Shown here one piece after another: positions 53,636 through 64,000 of a DNA stretch of 64,000 nucleotides. The stretch lies in assembly GCA_964007475.1 (NCBI GenBank), contig OZ023273.1, positions 74,549,524-74,613,523 of the forward strand, given 5' to 3'. The stretch's first letter is position 1. Each line of letters starts with the position of its first letter. The DNA comes from Hybos culiciformis (Eukaryota; Arthropoda; Insecta; Diptera; Hybotidae). A model generated the notes under the pieces. The model saw only the letters and a list, made by a program, of their open reading frames with translations, did not search any database and was not told the DNA's origin. The translations under genes were made by a program, and so were the position numbers.

Positions 53636-55136
53636 TTCTTTCATCGTATAAGTTATTCATAATTAATAATTTGCTAGCAATTTCTTTCTTTTTTTCAAAT
53701 ATTTTAAACATAATGTTATTTTCTTTTTGGTCGACCTTGAATATAATAAATGGTATTTTAATAATTTCAATATTGTTCATACATTCATATATTTTTATAT
53801 TATTGCTTTCACACTCTAATGTGTGAGCATTATTTTTATTGTGGTTCGTCATACATTCTAAATTGTATGGTATACCATTTGAATTACAGGCACCAATATT
53901 ATCTTTCTTTTTTGTCATACTTCTGGTTTGTATAGTTAAAATAGTTTGTACGTCATTTTGTATATGTTTTAAATCGTCAATGGACATCCGCGACAATGCA
54001 TCAGCGCCAACATTATCTTTACCTTTTATGTGTATAATTTCAAAGTCATATTCTTCTAAATCTAAACGAATTCTAGTAAGACGAGATGATTGATTTTTCA
54101 TACTAAACAGATATACTAAAGGTCTATGCTCTGTTTTAACGATAAATTTTGTACCGAACGTATAGGGCCTAAAGTGTTTAATTGCAAAATGTATCCCTAT
54201 TAGCTCTTGTTCAATCGTTGATTTATTTGATTCGCCTTTTGTAAATGACCGTGAAGCGTATGATATAGGTAAGTCTATGCCGTTATACTGTTGACTTAGT
54301 ATTGCGCCGCAACCTGTTTTTGCTGCGTCCGTCGTTATAATAAATTTTTTAGAAAAATCTGGGTACTGTAAAATAGGTGGATTTATTAAACATTGTTTTA
54401 TTTTCTCAAACGCTTTTTGACACTGTTCGTCCCAAACAAAGTTTATATTTTTCCTAGTGAGTTTGTTCAGAGGAAATGCTACTTGCGCAAAACTCTTTAT
54501 AAACCTACGATAATAATTAGCGAATGCTATAAATCTTTTCGTAGAATCAGCGCTTTTTGGTATTGGATAGTTTTTTATCGAATCGAGTTTTGAGGAATCT
54601 ATTTTTATTCCGTTCGGAGTACAATTATGTCCTAGATATGTAACTTCTTTCCTAAAGAAATTACATTTTTTCGGGTTTAGTTTGAGATTAAATTTCTTAC
54701 ATGCTTTAAGTATTGCTTCAAGATTGCTTAAATGGTGTTTAGTCGAACATCCGATGATTATTAAATCATCCATGTAAAGGAAAGCTTTTTCGGGTGTGAG
54801 ACCTGAAAATGCTAAGGCCATCATTCTTGCGAATGAATTAGGTGCTACTTTTAAACCAAAGGGTAATCTTGTAAACCGGTAAGTGCCTTGGTCTGTAGAA
54901 AAAGAAGTATAGTCCCTTGAGTCTTTATGTAATGGGATTTGGTGAAATCCTTGCTGAAGATCTAAGACCGAGAACCATTTGGCTCTTCCTAATTGATCGA
55001 GAATATCGTCTATCCTGGGAATTGGATGTACATCACCAATTAATTTTTTATTAAGATTTCGAAAATCGACTACGAGTCTCCATCTTTTCTCAGATGATCC
55101 TGGTATGGATTTTTTTGGAACTAAAAATATTGGGAG
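53574..55136 (-). pseudogene. pol: Pol of element 2, reverse transcriptase and RNase H part
   Basis: Open from about 55136 (PIFLVPKKS, WRLVVDFRNLNKKLIG, FSVLDLQQGFHQIPL) through FLYMDD to RNase H (TTDAAKTGCGAILSQ, EQELIGIHFAIKHF, VKTEHRPLVYLF). The third RNase H acidic position is Glu (TEH), where element 1 has Asp (SDH). A single-base loss near 55133 separates it from the protease part, and another near 53635 from integrase. Confidence 0.9.
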
Positions 55137-56178
55137 TATTCGGACATTGAAGGTTCTATTATTTTATCCTCTATTAATTTATCTATTTGCCTATTAACCT
55201 CTTCTTTTTGCGTATAAGGTGTCCTATAATTTTTCACGAAAATTGGAATGTCGTCGGTAAGTCTAAGCTTTTGTTCGTAAAAATTATTAGCTGTTAATTT
55301 TTCGTCTTCTAATGCAAAACAGTTGTGATATTTTGTAATTAATTTTTCTAGATCATGTTTTATTTCGTTATCTGGTAGTGGATTCGTTTTTAAGATTTCA
55401 CTCCAGATTTTTATTTTTCTTTGTAATTCGAGTTCATTACCATTTGTACATTTAAAATTTAAAATTTTTCTTTCTTTATCTTTATTATCGCGTATTGTAT
55501 AATTACTTAAAGGTTCTGTTTTCAATTTTATTTTTCGTAGCATAATGCTTTCATTATTTGTGTTTAAGATTTTAATAATAGGTTTATTTTTTGAAATTAT
55601 TGACGAAGCGATGAAAACTCCTTTATCAATTTCTTCATTGAAAATGACAGAGTCTTCTTTTAAATTAAGTGATACTAGTCGAAATACTTCTGCTCTAGGC
55701 GGTAAAATAATGATATCTTGTAAGTTATTTTCTATAGGTATATCTATCTCATTACCATTTTTGTATGCTGATAAAGTTAAAGTGTCGTAATTTAAAATAC
55801 ATTTAAATTTTGTTATAAAGTCCAAACCTAATATTCCGTCTGTTTCAATTGGAAAATTGTCGGGTACTATGTGAAGTGTTTTAGATAGTGAAAAGTTTTG
55901 CGAAAAAAGTTCGTAGTAAACTGTACCTAAAGTATAAGAATTACCTTCTGTAACGCCTTTAATTTTTGTTATGTTATTTTCATTAACCTTGCTATTATAA
56001 TTTATAAATTTAGATTTTATTACAGAAATTTCTGCTCCGGTATCAATTAAAAATATTAATTTTTTATTATTTATTGTTTCGAGGTGTATGAAATTTGAGA
56101 ATTTTAAGTTAAAAGTTGAAATATTTACTCTGAGTCTTGCCTGTTGCGTATGTTCTGAGGACGAGGTTCCCAGTTGGC
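55121..56178 (-). pseudogene. pol: Pol of element 2, protease and linker part
   Basis: Open in the -1 frame relative to gag from within the gag end. Retropepsin LIDTGAEISVI lies near 56030-56062 with the usual DTG (contrast element 1), then DGILGLDFITKF. The linker runs to NNFYEQKLRLTDDIPIF and VKNYRTPY. It stops at 55121 because of a one-base loss. Confidence 0.87.
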
Positions 56179-57429
56179 AATTGCTGGACCCCGATCTTGC
56201 CCGTTTCCCGATGCATCATTTTGTATATGTCTTATTCGAGTATTATTGTTTTGATATCTGTTTTGGTGTTGTCGATTATTATTATTATTATTGTTAGTAC
56301 CGTTGTATCTGTTGTTATTATTGTTATTATTGTACCTGTTGTTGTTTTGTCTAAAGTTGTTTTGTCGCCTGTTATTATAATAATTGTTATTGTTGTAGTT
56401 ATTATTATTATTATTAGGTCTGAATCTATTGTCATAATTGTTTTGATAGTTGCGATTAGGAAAGTTGCCTCCCCTACCACGTGAATTATGTCCGTTACGA
56501 CTTCTAAAATGAAAAACTTGGGCCTCTTTCTCTATTTGTACGGACTCGAATTTCTGAATTACTTCGTCCAGATCGTTAAAATTTTGATTCATGGCCGCAA
56601 CCATTATAGTATTAGTCGGGAAATTCTTTTTAATATTTTTAGTAGCTTCGCTAACTACGTATTCTTGGGCTGTTTCGCGTTTTACTCCTTCTGCAATATA
56701 TGCACACTTCAATTTGTCAGTTAGTTCTCTAACTTCTTTAGAATATTTTGTACGATCGCGAGCCTGTAAGCCTTCAAAAGTCGTTAAAATTTGTCTAGAC
56801 GATTGTCCTTTACAACCATTTTTTAAAGCTATTATTATTTCTTCTAGAGATTCAGGATCCTCAGGGAGAGCCTCAGCTGCCCTACCAATAAGTTTTAGTT
56901 GTACTAACGTAATAACTTGTTCTGTATTATCTGGGTGTGGTATTGATGCTCCTATAGCTGTCAATATTTTTATAGTTTGTGTAAGTTTTATGGGGTTACC
57001 GTCGTATTCGTTAGGAAACAGCTTACAGACTGTTTCTAGTACTTTATCGTTTGTTAATGCCATGTCGAATGGGTGTTTGTCAAAATTAGGTGATTCAGGT
57101 GTTTCAAAATTATTTTCACTACTAGAGGAATTATCAAGTTTTTGATCCCTACTGTTATCGTTATTTTCACTACTCTGTGTACTTTCGTTATCGCTTTCTC
57201 CAGTTACAATGGATAGGTCTTTTCCTTTTTCTTTTAATAATTTCTCGTTTTTCTCTCCTCCTAAGACTGTTTGTTTTACTAATAATTCTAAATAATTTTC
57301 GTATTTTTCTAATTTTTCTTTTAAATCGGAAGTTTTCTTCTTTGCAACTTTTTTCTTTTCTATTTCGTCCTTAAGTATTCTTATTCTCTCTTCTATCGCA
57401 AAAATTTTAGGATTTCTTTTTTCAGACAT
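56125..57429 (-). CDS. gag: Gag protein of element 2
   Basis: 434 codons, intact. It has an N-terminal coiled coil (about residues 10-55, Lys/Glu-rich), an acidic Ser-rich segment (75-115), a capsid-like region from FPNEYDGNPIKLTQTIKIL to about residue 310, and an Asn/Arg-rich tail with RGRGG and long Asn runs, again without a CCHC knuckle. The Asn runs make an (AAT)n-like microsatellite at DNA level. The start ATG is the first in frame after the leader. The end overlaps the pol frame (-1). Confidence 0.9.
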   Translation of the reverse strand: MSEKRNPKIFAIEERIRILKDEIEKKKVAKKKTSDLKEKLEKYENYLELLVKQTVLGGEKNEKLLKEKGKDLSIVTGESDNESTQSSENNDNSRDQKLDNSSSSENNFETPESPNFDKHPFDMALTNDKVLETVCKLFPNEYDGNPIKLTQTIKILTAIGASIPHPDNTEQVITLVQLKLIGRAAEALPEDPESLEEIIIALKNGCKGQSSRQILTTFEGLQARDRTKYSKEVRELTDKLKCAYIAEGVKRETAQEYVVSEATKNIKKNFPTNTIMVAAMNQNFNDLDEVIQKFESVQIEKEAQVFHFRSRNGHNSRGRGGNFPNRNYQNNYDNRFRPNNNNNNYNNNNYYNNRRQNNFRQNNNRYNNNNNNNRYNGTNNNNNNNRQHQNRYQNNNTRIRHIQNDASGNGQDRGPAIANWEPRPQNIRNRQDSE

Positions 57430-58662
57430 ATAGGAATTAAAAACTTATTTTTCTTTTAACTTTTTCATAGAAATCAACATAAAATTCGACGTTATGTGGT
57501 ATGATAAATTTTTGTTTTCTTTTTTTTTTGTTTTTATTTTATTTGACCTTAAAAAGCTGCATTCAAGCATAAAATTATTTTCTTGTTTGTTTTTTTTTTT
57601 TTTTTGTTAAAAGAGATATGAGCAATGCTGCTTTCATATAGAAATTTTCTTTTCTTTTTTTTTTTTTTTGTTTATTTTAGTATAATATAATAAGTTTTAA
57701 ATTTTTATAATAGATTTTTTCATTTTTATTAAAATTAGACAATATTTAACCTACTATCCATATGTAATTACATACTACTAGGGTGTCTAGTACCAAAAGG
57801 CACAACAACATGAAACTGAATAAAATTATTTCTGACATTTCCTTTGTGTTTGCTTATTATTTTATTTCTTTTTCTTTTTTTTTTTTATATTTTATTTTCT
57901 TCTATCGCACAAATTTATTTTCCGTGCCTCCTTATTTTCTTTTAGAAAAATGATACAGTAAAAATTTAAAATAAAATGACTTACATATAGCGCATATATA
58001 TTTTTGTTTTGTTCATATAGTAATATAGATACTTAAATGTTGATAGTTGTATTGTCGTCTTTTGCTGCTCTGCAGATGAAATGTTTGGCTACATCATATG
58101 CGATGACAATGAAAAGCGTGATCAAAACCTCCTTCAGGACTTCTTCGGTGGTAACGTTGACTGATTGTTGAACAGTTGTTGTTTCGTCAGATGAAAAGAA
58201 ACCCATTGTGTATCTTAATGGTACCATAAACCTTTTATACTTTTTATTTGATTATTGTGTTATCTTCAAGGAAAATAATTTATTTCCTTCTTTTTTTTTT
58301 TTGTTTTTTTTTTTGTAAGTTTTATTACGCTTTTATCATTCGTGGTAATTTTATGTATTTTTACCACGTCAATTTTCTTTTATATAAAAAAATATTTTTT
58401 TTTTTTTTTTTTTTTTTTTGTAGAATTTAGCATCTAATTACTTATTTTAGTATTTCATAAATTTTTAAATTATTTAAACACATCACTTTTTTTTTTTTTT
58501 TTTTTTTATTTATTTTCTATTTATTTTTTTTTTATAGAAACTCTAGTCATTAATTATTTTAGTATTTAATAAAATTTAAATTATTTAAACACATCACTTT
58601 CGTTATATCGAACTCTAGTATTAGTATTTATTTATTTTTTTTTTGAACAAAAAAACTTTATA
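57430..58662 (-). other. Leader of element 2
   Basis: Pyrimidine-rich on the plus strand. Apart from the small ORF at 58033-58206, no coding or repeated site was seen. Confidence 0.65.
58033..58206 (-). CDS. Small leader ORF: candidate myristoylated membrane protein
   Basis: 57 codons from the second in-frame ATG (MGFFSSDETTTVQQ), chosen for its good start context (ACAATGGG); an ATG seven codons upstream has a poor one. MGxxxS is an N-myristoylation consensus. Residues 27-46 (KEVLITLFIVIAYDVAKHFI) form one hydrophobic helix, followed by a polar tail. Codon use is much less AT-biased than in gag or pol, which argues for a real coding sequence. I do not recognise a family. It could be an accessory protein or an upstream ORF that tunes gag translation. 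Confidence 0.5.
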   Translation of the reverse strand: MGFFSSDETTTVQQSVNVTTEEVLKEVLITLFIVIAYDVAKHFICRAAKDDNTTINI

Positions 58663-58677
58663 CTGGCAGGATCGCCA
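58663..58677 (-). other. Primer binding site of element 2, tRNA-Arg type
   Basis: TGGCGATCCTGCCAG on the minus strand abuts the 5' LTR. It fits the 3' end of a tRNA-Arg, though a different isoacceptor from that of element 1. Confidence 0.8.
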
Positions 58678-59076
58678 TGTAAGTTTTAATCACACTTTTT
58701 AGAATAAATTAAAAGATGGTTTTTATTTAATAGTACTTTATTGATTGAAAATTGAAAATTAACTGTACTTAGAAATAACCTATCCCAACATTTATATAAT
58801 TAAATTCTTTATTTAAAATATACATAAAATAATATTTGGAATACAAACAAAGTGATAATATAAACAAAGTATAATATTTTGTTCTACATATTATTGCCTA
58901 ACATGTGGCATAGATTAAATCGACACTTGAAATATATTATATTGCTTTCTAAGGGTTTAGCAATATATTAACAAAGAAATAAAGACTGACATCTGGGTCA
59001 CATTATATTTTAAGAACATTTAATTTGATATGAATTTTGGGAGGTTTTATTAGTAATCTTATTTTTATATTCTACA
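58678..59076 (-). repeat. 5' LTR of element 2
   Basis: 399 bp, same ends as 51540-51938, followed on the plus strand by the CCAC duplication. Confidence 0.95.
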
Positions 59077-59080
59077 CCAC

Positions 59081-60115
59081 AAATTTTTAATATAAGTATT
59101 TATAATGATATTTGTGTTAGTGTGAGTATAGTGGATAACATTTATTAGTTAGTGCAAAAATCAGGAAAATTATTTCTCAATTGCTTCATTTTTATTTCGT
59201 TAATTCCTTTGAAAATTTTTCTTAAAATGTCTTTTCCAACAACCTCGACTACAACATCGAATACGACAACGACAAGTTTTAGTACCATTCCTATTCTATG
59301 TCTCGTCTATCGAGTAGCAACGCCGTGTTCGATTTTGATCAAAAAAATCTGGGACTAGAAAGTAGTTCATCTTATTTTCAAGATAAACAGTTTTCTGAGC
59401 AAACCAGTGCTTTAGGTTCCCACACCGCAACAATCAAGAAAACTACTCAAAATTATATACCTACTTTCGTTGGAAATAATCACGAAAAAATTGAGAAAGG
59501 GAAAAATTAACGTCTTATCTTAATTCTACAGACGCGGCATTTCGGATTGCATTTGGAAGAATTAAAAAAGTTTTTAAAAGATCTTTTCTCTGAGAAAAAA
59601 CATCATGGTCATCTCTTCTTAGATTTGCAAAATTGCCGTCAAGCCAATTCTGAAAATATTTCTCAATATTTCGAGAATATTGAATGTTGTTAGGGTTCTT
59701 ACTTCAGCAAGTCAATCTTGTGCCAACCCTATTGAACTACCAGGAAAACTAGCTGCTGCTAACGAGTTAGCATTGCATATTTTTATATTAGGAACACGAC
59801 CTGATATATCTAGAATGATTAGGGCTCGAAACCCTTCTACGTTGAATGAAGCATATACAATATGGCTTTGGAAGAGGAAACACAGTACCACAGTAAAACT
59901 AATAAACCTTCTAATTATGCTTCTTTGAAAAATAATAATTATAGTAATAATATTTCCGATCAAAATAATCCGCACCTATTGGAAACTCATTCTATTTCGA
60001 ATTCAAATTCTGTTGATTATGCCGAAATTAATAAACCCAAAAATAATTCGGATAATTCAAATAAAAATTTAACTATTGTAAAAAATTGGGACATCTAAAA
60101 AAAGATTGTTTCGCG
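59081..60115 (+). pseudogene. gag: Errantivirus-like Gag remnant
   Basis: The likely start is at 59228 after a Thr-rich N terminus. The sequence is split over at least four frames (59228, 59298, 59680, 59862, 60086). Recognisable capsid features lie at 59530-59870 (FLKDLFSEKKHHGHLFLDLQ, LAAANELALHIFILGTRPD, ARNPSTLNEAY). One CCHC knuckle ends it (CKKLGHLKKDC), with its first Cys codon changed to Phe. The remnant cannot give a full protein. Confidence 0.75.
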
Positions 60116-60667
60116 TTAAAGAGGAAACTTGAAAAAAACTCATCCTCTTCAGGAAATATTGCTAATTTGGAAAAAGATTCTGTAGAAAACAAAAAAAATA
60201 CTAGGGAAATTAATGTTACATTGCCAGAAATGGAAAAATTTTCAATAAAAAATTCTGAAAAATCAGAAATATTTGTTTGTAATAATAGCAATATTTACAC
60301 TGATATTTTTTGTTCAACCACAAAAAATAAAACAGTTAGACTTTTGATCGATACTGGTGCTTCCACTTCGATAATAAAATCAAGTTGTTTGAAAACTCTT
60401 TGTTCGATCGATCAAAATAAAAGTCTTTGTTTAACAGGTATTCAAAACGATAAGCCAGTTAAAACTTTAGGTGAAGTGGACCTAAATATGGATATAAATA
60501 ATTATTTTACCACGTTCAAGTTTCAGGTGGTAACAAGTGAAAATAATATACCTTACGATGGCATTCTTGGAAATAATTTTTTGAACCTAAAAAAGGTTAT
60601 TATTGATTATAAAAATTCGGAATTAAAATTCAAAACCAAGACATTAAAATTTTATTCTTCAAACTAA
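60086..60667 (+). pseudogene. pol: Errantivirus-like protease remnant
   Basis: Retropepsin with LLIDTGASTSII near 60343-60378 and YDGILGNNFL near 60553. The domain is complete and keeps DTG, but the stop at 60667 and the missing polymerase behind it make it a relic. Confidence 0.8.
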
Positions 60668-61165
60668 GTTTCAGCTTATTCCGGACTTATAACCCTTAAA
60701 GCTAGACCGATTACTTTCGTGAATGCGAATGTTCTTAATCCAAATTTAAGGCAGGGTATTATAAGGAAAAGCGAACAAACTGAAGGAATTTATCTTGGAG
60801 ATAAAGTTGATAAAAATAAACCTGTGTTACCAAGTTTAATAACTAAAGATCCAGAATTGAGGTACACTTACGATAATTATTATGTAGATATTTTGAAATA
60901 TAGACTCAATCGTTCTCATAACATAGTACGAGAAAATATTTTAAAATCAAAGGCTACATCTGCCAAAATATATAATAAAAAATCTAGCACACCTACATAC
61001 CAACCAGGTGATATGGTGTATTTAAGGAACGAAAACTTTAAGAAATTGTCTGGTAATTACTCTGGACCCTTTGAAATAGAAACCGTCCATGACAACAATA
61101 ATCTCACATTAAAAATAAAAAATAAAAATGTTAGAGTTCATGTTGATAGAGTCAAACCAAATTAA
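60668..61165 (+). pseudogene. pol: Deletion junction and integrase C terminus
   Basis: After the protease the frame continues for about 50 codons, then jumps (about 60820-60870) to a typical integrase C-terminal segment (YNKKSSTPTYQPGDMVYLRN, LSGNYSGPFEIE, VHVDRVKPN). Reverse transcriptase, RNase H, and the zinc and catalytic parts of integrase are all missing, roughly 2.5-3 kb compared with a full element. Confidence 0.82.
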
Positions 61166-63090
61166 AATATTTTATTTTTTAGGTTCGCCCTTGTGGCTAC
61201 AACTTTACATAGTAATTTTGCCGATGATACTATCACTCACTTCAAGATATTAAAAGTTACAAACGCCAGGGCATATATTATGAAAATGTTGGACATGTTA
61301 AATTTCACACTTCTTCATGGAAGTTGATTACATACTTTAATATGAGTATGTATGAACGTAAACTTGATCTAATTAATAACATATATATAGTGCCGACCAA
61401 AAATACATGTAGTACTCTAAATCAAAAGTCTTTAAATCAGTTTTGTGAACAATCACTTAGTTTTTTGGAATTTCAATTCAGCTCTATTAAAACAAATTTG
61501 GAATCTCTAGTTAGTATAATAGGACACAAAAGAGTCAAAAGGACCAGCGGCGGCTGGTTCAATGCGGTAGGCACAATGTTCAAATACTTATTTGACGTGA
61601 TGGATAATAACGATGCAACTTACTAAAGTAGCTAATGACGAAACCCATTTGTTAACACATGTAAAAAATCAGGTTCAGGTGGTGAAATCGATAATAGCGA
61701 ATTTTAATGAAACAATGATTAATCTGAAAAATAATGAAAATAATCTTTTTCAAAATATTAACAAATTTAGCAAATTTCTGAAAGGAACCGGTGAGAGTAT
61801 TGAGAAGCTTAATATTGAACAATAACTTACTGAACTTTGATTCTTTAAGCGAAGAACTTGATGTTTTAATAGATTCTATCCTATTTGCAAAGAAAAATAT
61901 AGTTCATCCCAGTGTTATTTCGCCTCATAAATTAGTTTACGAAATTCAATCTATTCGTCACCTTATCCCAAACGGATTAAATTTTCCTGTCAATAGCAAT
62001 ATTGAAAATGCTAACATACTTATGGACATGATTGATTTACAAGTCTTTTATAAAAATCAAAAATTAACATTTATTTTAAATATTCCTCTTTGTGAAGATA
62101 TTTCATATCATTTGTATCACTTGATACCACTACCAATCCCATCCTCAAAGAATAAAAATATTTTTTCATACATTCAACCTTCATTTAATTATCTTTCAAT
62201 TTCAAGTAATCACTTAAATTATGTTCCAATAGTTAATCTGGAAAGGTGTAAAAAATTTGTTCATAATAATTATCTATGTAGAGAGAACATAGTTTACCCA
62301 GTTAGTCAATCAACAGCGTGCGAAATTCTGTTGTTAAATTCAAAAGTCCCCAAAATTCCCCCGACTTGTGACAAAAAGATTCTATTCGGAGACCTAGATA
62401 TTATTCATACCTTGGAATTTAATAATTGGATTATAGTAAGTTCCGTAGAAAAAACCGTACTTTGCGACCAATCACCTTTTATTGACACTTTCATATCAGG
62501 TACTAACATTTAACTTTGGATAAAGCTTGCGAAGCATATATTGATTCATATCGAATAATTCCAAACCATATCATTAACTCTGAATTTGAAGCTATAATTC
62601 CGGAAATAAATATTACAATAAATGATTTCTCAACCAATTTAAATTTTTCACATGAGTACATGAAAATTGAACTTTTGAACTTGAAAAATATTAATCTTGA
62701 TAATTTAAAATTTGCTCCCATAAGCTTGATAAAATAACAGAACAAATAAAAGAAGCCGAATCTCATCCCATTCTAATAAGATATCCTTCCTTATTTTCTT
62801 GCATAATATATAGCATTACTGGCCTGATAATTTTGTTTATTTCTATCAAGATTTACCGATGTTTTTTTAATAGAAGAGAGCAAAAAAATTGTTCATTGTA
62901 TGTTTGTTTTCCCAAACAATCTACATATCGTTCATCCCCTCAGAGAGAACTTCAATTGAATGAACAGCTACGAAACACATCCGACCCTTTTGAAATGGAG
63001 CCACATTCCCATCACGACAATCCTATTATTTCCCTCCGACGTCCTTTAAGATCCTCTAACCAAGAATTAAATTATAATTTAGAAAATTGA
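61166..63090 (+). pseudogene. env: Errantivirus-like envelope gene, F-type, broken
   Basis: A likely splice acceptor (TTTTTTAG near 61182) precedes a hydrophobic N terminus. Open pieces follow at 61324-61626, 61613-61825, 61791-62513, 62516-62737 and to 63090, in frames that change at each junction, so at least four frameshifts disrupt it. Visible landmarks are a furin-type RVKR site near 61535-61546 with the hydrophobic segment behind it, several Cys and Asn-glycosylation sites, and a membrane anchor at about 62790-62865. It resembles insect errantivirus env and the baculovirus F family. It encodes no complete protein. Confidence 0.8.
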
Positions 63091-63344
63091 AACATTTGAG
63101 AAAAATTCAAAAAAAAAAATTAATTTGAAACTTAACATTTATGTTGACTGTACTTTATTTTTGTAATTTTACTTTATAAAAAAAAACTAAATGTTAATAA
63201 AAAATATATAAAAATTAAAAAAAAAAAATTTTGTAATAAATATAAAAATTTTGAAAAATAATTTTTTTTTAAACAATAAATTTTGTAATCAAATGTAAAA
63301 ATTTTGAACAATAAAATTTTGTAATTAACATTTCGAAAATAAAC

Positions 63345-63376
<32 letters not shown>

Positions 63377-63548
63377 CTTTAAAAATTTGGAAAAAAAAAT
63401 AATTAGAAATTTAAATATTATATTTTAAAATAAACATAATTATAAGAAACTTTGTAAACAAAAATATTTTTTTTTAATTTTGAATTTGTAATTACATTTT
63501 AAAAAAATTTTTCACGAAAAAATAAATAAAAAATTTTGAAAAAGTTTT
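63091..63548 (+). other. 3' untranslated region of the errantivirus-like element
   Basis: Very A-rich, repetitive AAATTTTGTAATNAA-like stretches. No ORF. Confidence 0.65.
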
Positions 63549-63560
63549 AAGGGGGAGGGA
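63549..63560 (+). other. Polypurine tract of the errantivirus-like element
   Basis: AAGGGGGAGGGA adjacent to the 3' LTR. Confidence 0.88.
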
Positions 63561-63832
63561 TGTTATGGTCCCCATTAAATACCTCAAATATAAATTAAGT
63601 ATTAGATACATTTATTTAATACTATAATGAATAATACAATTTTGTTTATATAATAATATTCTGATAAAATTCATATTTTACGAATATGCAATTTCGAATG
63701 TGAAAAAGCTTATCTCTTCTTTCCCACATATCCAAATTGCATACTCATCATATTCAACTAAAATTTGTATTTAGTTTTAAGCATTGTAATAATTTTACAG
63801 AAAATAAAGATCTAGTTTTCATACAGCTAACA
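63561..63832 (+). repeat. 3' LTR of the errantivirus-like element
   Basis: 272 bp, TGTTATGGTCCCC to CAGCTAACA, followed by CACG. About three base differences from the 5' LTR (around 63703-63732). Confidence 0.93.
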
Positions 63833-64000
63833 CACGACGAGCTGTATAACAAATTTTATTAACATGTTTTATACTGTTTTAATGTGCATGAGAGGTAGTT
63901 GCAATCAATACATTTGCAATGCAAAAAATAAACAAAATTTTAAAATGAAGTAAGTAAATTAAATTTACTTAATACGGAGAATGTAAATAAAATTTACTTA
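63833..64000. repeat. Foldback-like repeat, right part, to the window end
   Basis: CGAGCTGTATAACAAATTTT and AAAATGAAGTAAGTAAATT continue the repeat broken at 50839. Compare 37070-37240. Confidence 0.8.

Larger units (their letters stand above)
51540..59076 (-). mobile_element. Ty3/gypsy LTR retrotransposon, 412/mdg1-like (element 2)
   Basis: A 7,537-bp minus-strand element. It has 399-bp LTRs that look identical, tRNA-Arg primer site, leader with a small ORF, gag, pol in the -1 frame, purine tract and CCAC duplication (51536-51539, 59077-59080). It is related to element 1 along gag and pol but clearly a different family: LTR sequence and length differ. Pol has two single-base frameshifts. 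It inserted into the leader of the errantivirus-like provirus in opposite orientation. Confidence 0.95.
50840..63832 (+). mobile_element. Errantivirus-like gypsy provirus with env, defective, carrying a nested gypsy element
   Basis: LTRs of 287 and 272 bp, tRNA-Leu-type primer site, gag remnants, protease, the C-terminal end of integrase, an F-type env, purine tract and CACG duplication. Reverse transcriptase, RNase H and the integrase core are absent. Gag and env are broken by several frameshifts. The two LTRs differ at about three bases plus a 15-bp duplication, so the provirus is older than the gypsy elements with identical LTRs. Its own DNA, without the nested 51540-59076 insert, is about 5.5 kb. 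Confidence 0.93.

Noticed and set aside
56137..57145. Plus-strand ORFs opposite the gag of element 2
   Set aside because: Antisense shadows of gag. The Ile/Val runs mirror the Asn codons on the coding strand.

Overview
The window is repeat-dominated nuclear DNA of a very AT-rich animal, most likely an insect. The taxonomic guess is an inference. It rests on two Ty3/gypsy LTR retrotransposons with tRNA-Arg primer sites like those of the Drosophila 412/mdg1 group, an errantivirus-like gypsy element that carries env, an R1/LOA-like non-LTR element and ZBED-type hAT DNA. I see no host protein gene, functional RNA gene or CRISPR array. Every long coding region belongs to a transposable element.

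Layout. 1-7720 is a head-to-tail array of about 1.6-kb units with tRNA-like segments in both orientations. 7721-11510 has no gene but holds a 98-bp tandem repeat and two inverted-repeat elements. 11511-13103 is a minisatellite with a higher-order period of about 300 bp. 13104-14238 is dispersed repeat with tRNA-like heads. 14239-25905 is a minus-strand, 5'-truncated non-LTR element split by a complete gypsy element (14987-22896, identical 234-bp LTRs, 4-bp target duplication). Next to it is a 1,011-bp hAT-type element (25921-26931, 8-bp duplication). 27331-28846 is a seven-copy satellite of about 219 bp. 28851-31690 mixes minisatellite and palindromic elements. 31690-36770 is a second array with 2.49-kb units. 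38436-39638 is a foldback element built from tandem palindromes around a GC-rich core, with a 9-bp duplication. 39655-42490 is a large minisatellite. 43427-45788 is a decayed hAT element, 45997-47062 a TA-flanked DNA element, and 50227-50650 a small element with TAA duplications.

50840-63832 is an errantivirus-like provirus lacking reverse transcriptase, RNase H and the integrase core, with env broken into several frames. A second gypsy element (51540-59076, minus strand, identical 399-bp LTRs) sits in its leader and carries a small membrane-protein ORF upstream of gag.

How it fits together. Target duplications and paralogous empty sites give a relative history. A family of modular repeats made the background: tRNA-like head, linker, one or many minisatellite units, then a conserved hairpin module. 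DNA transposons, the non-LTR element and the errantivirus entered it, and two gypsy elements with identical LTRs came last. Three features stand out: the modular repeat family with pol III-like heads that seems to seed minisatellites, the foldback element made of nested palindromes, and the regularly spaced 18-bp sites in the leader of the first gypsy element.
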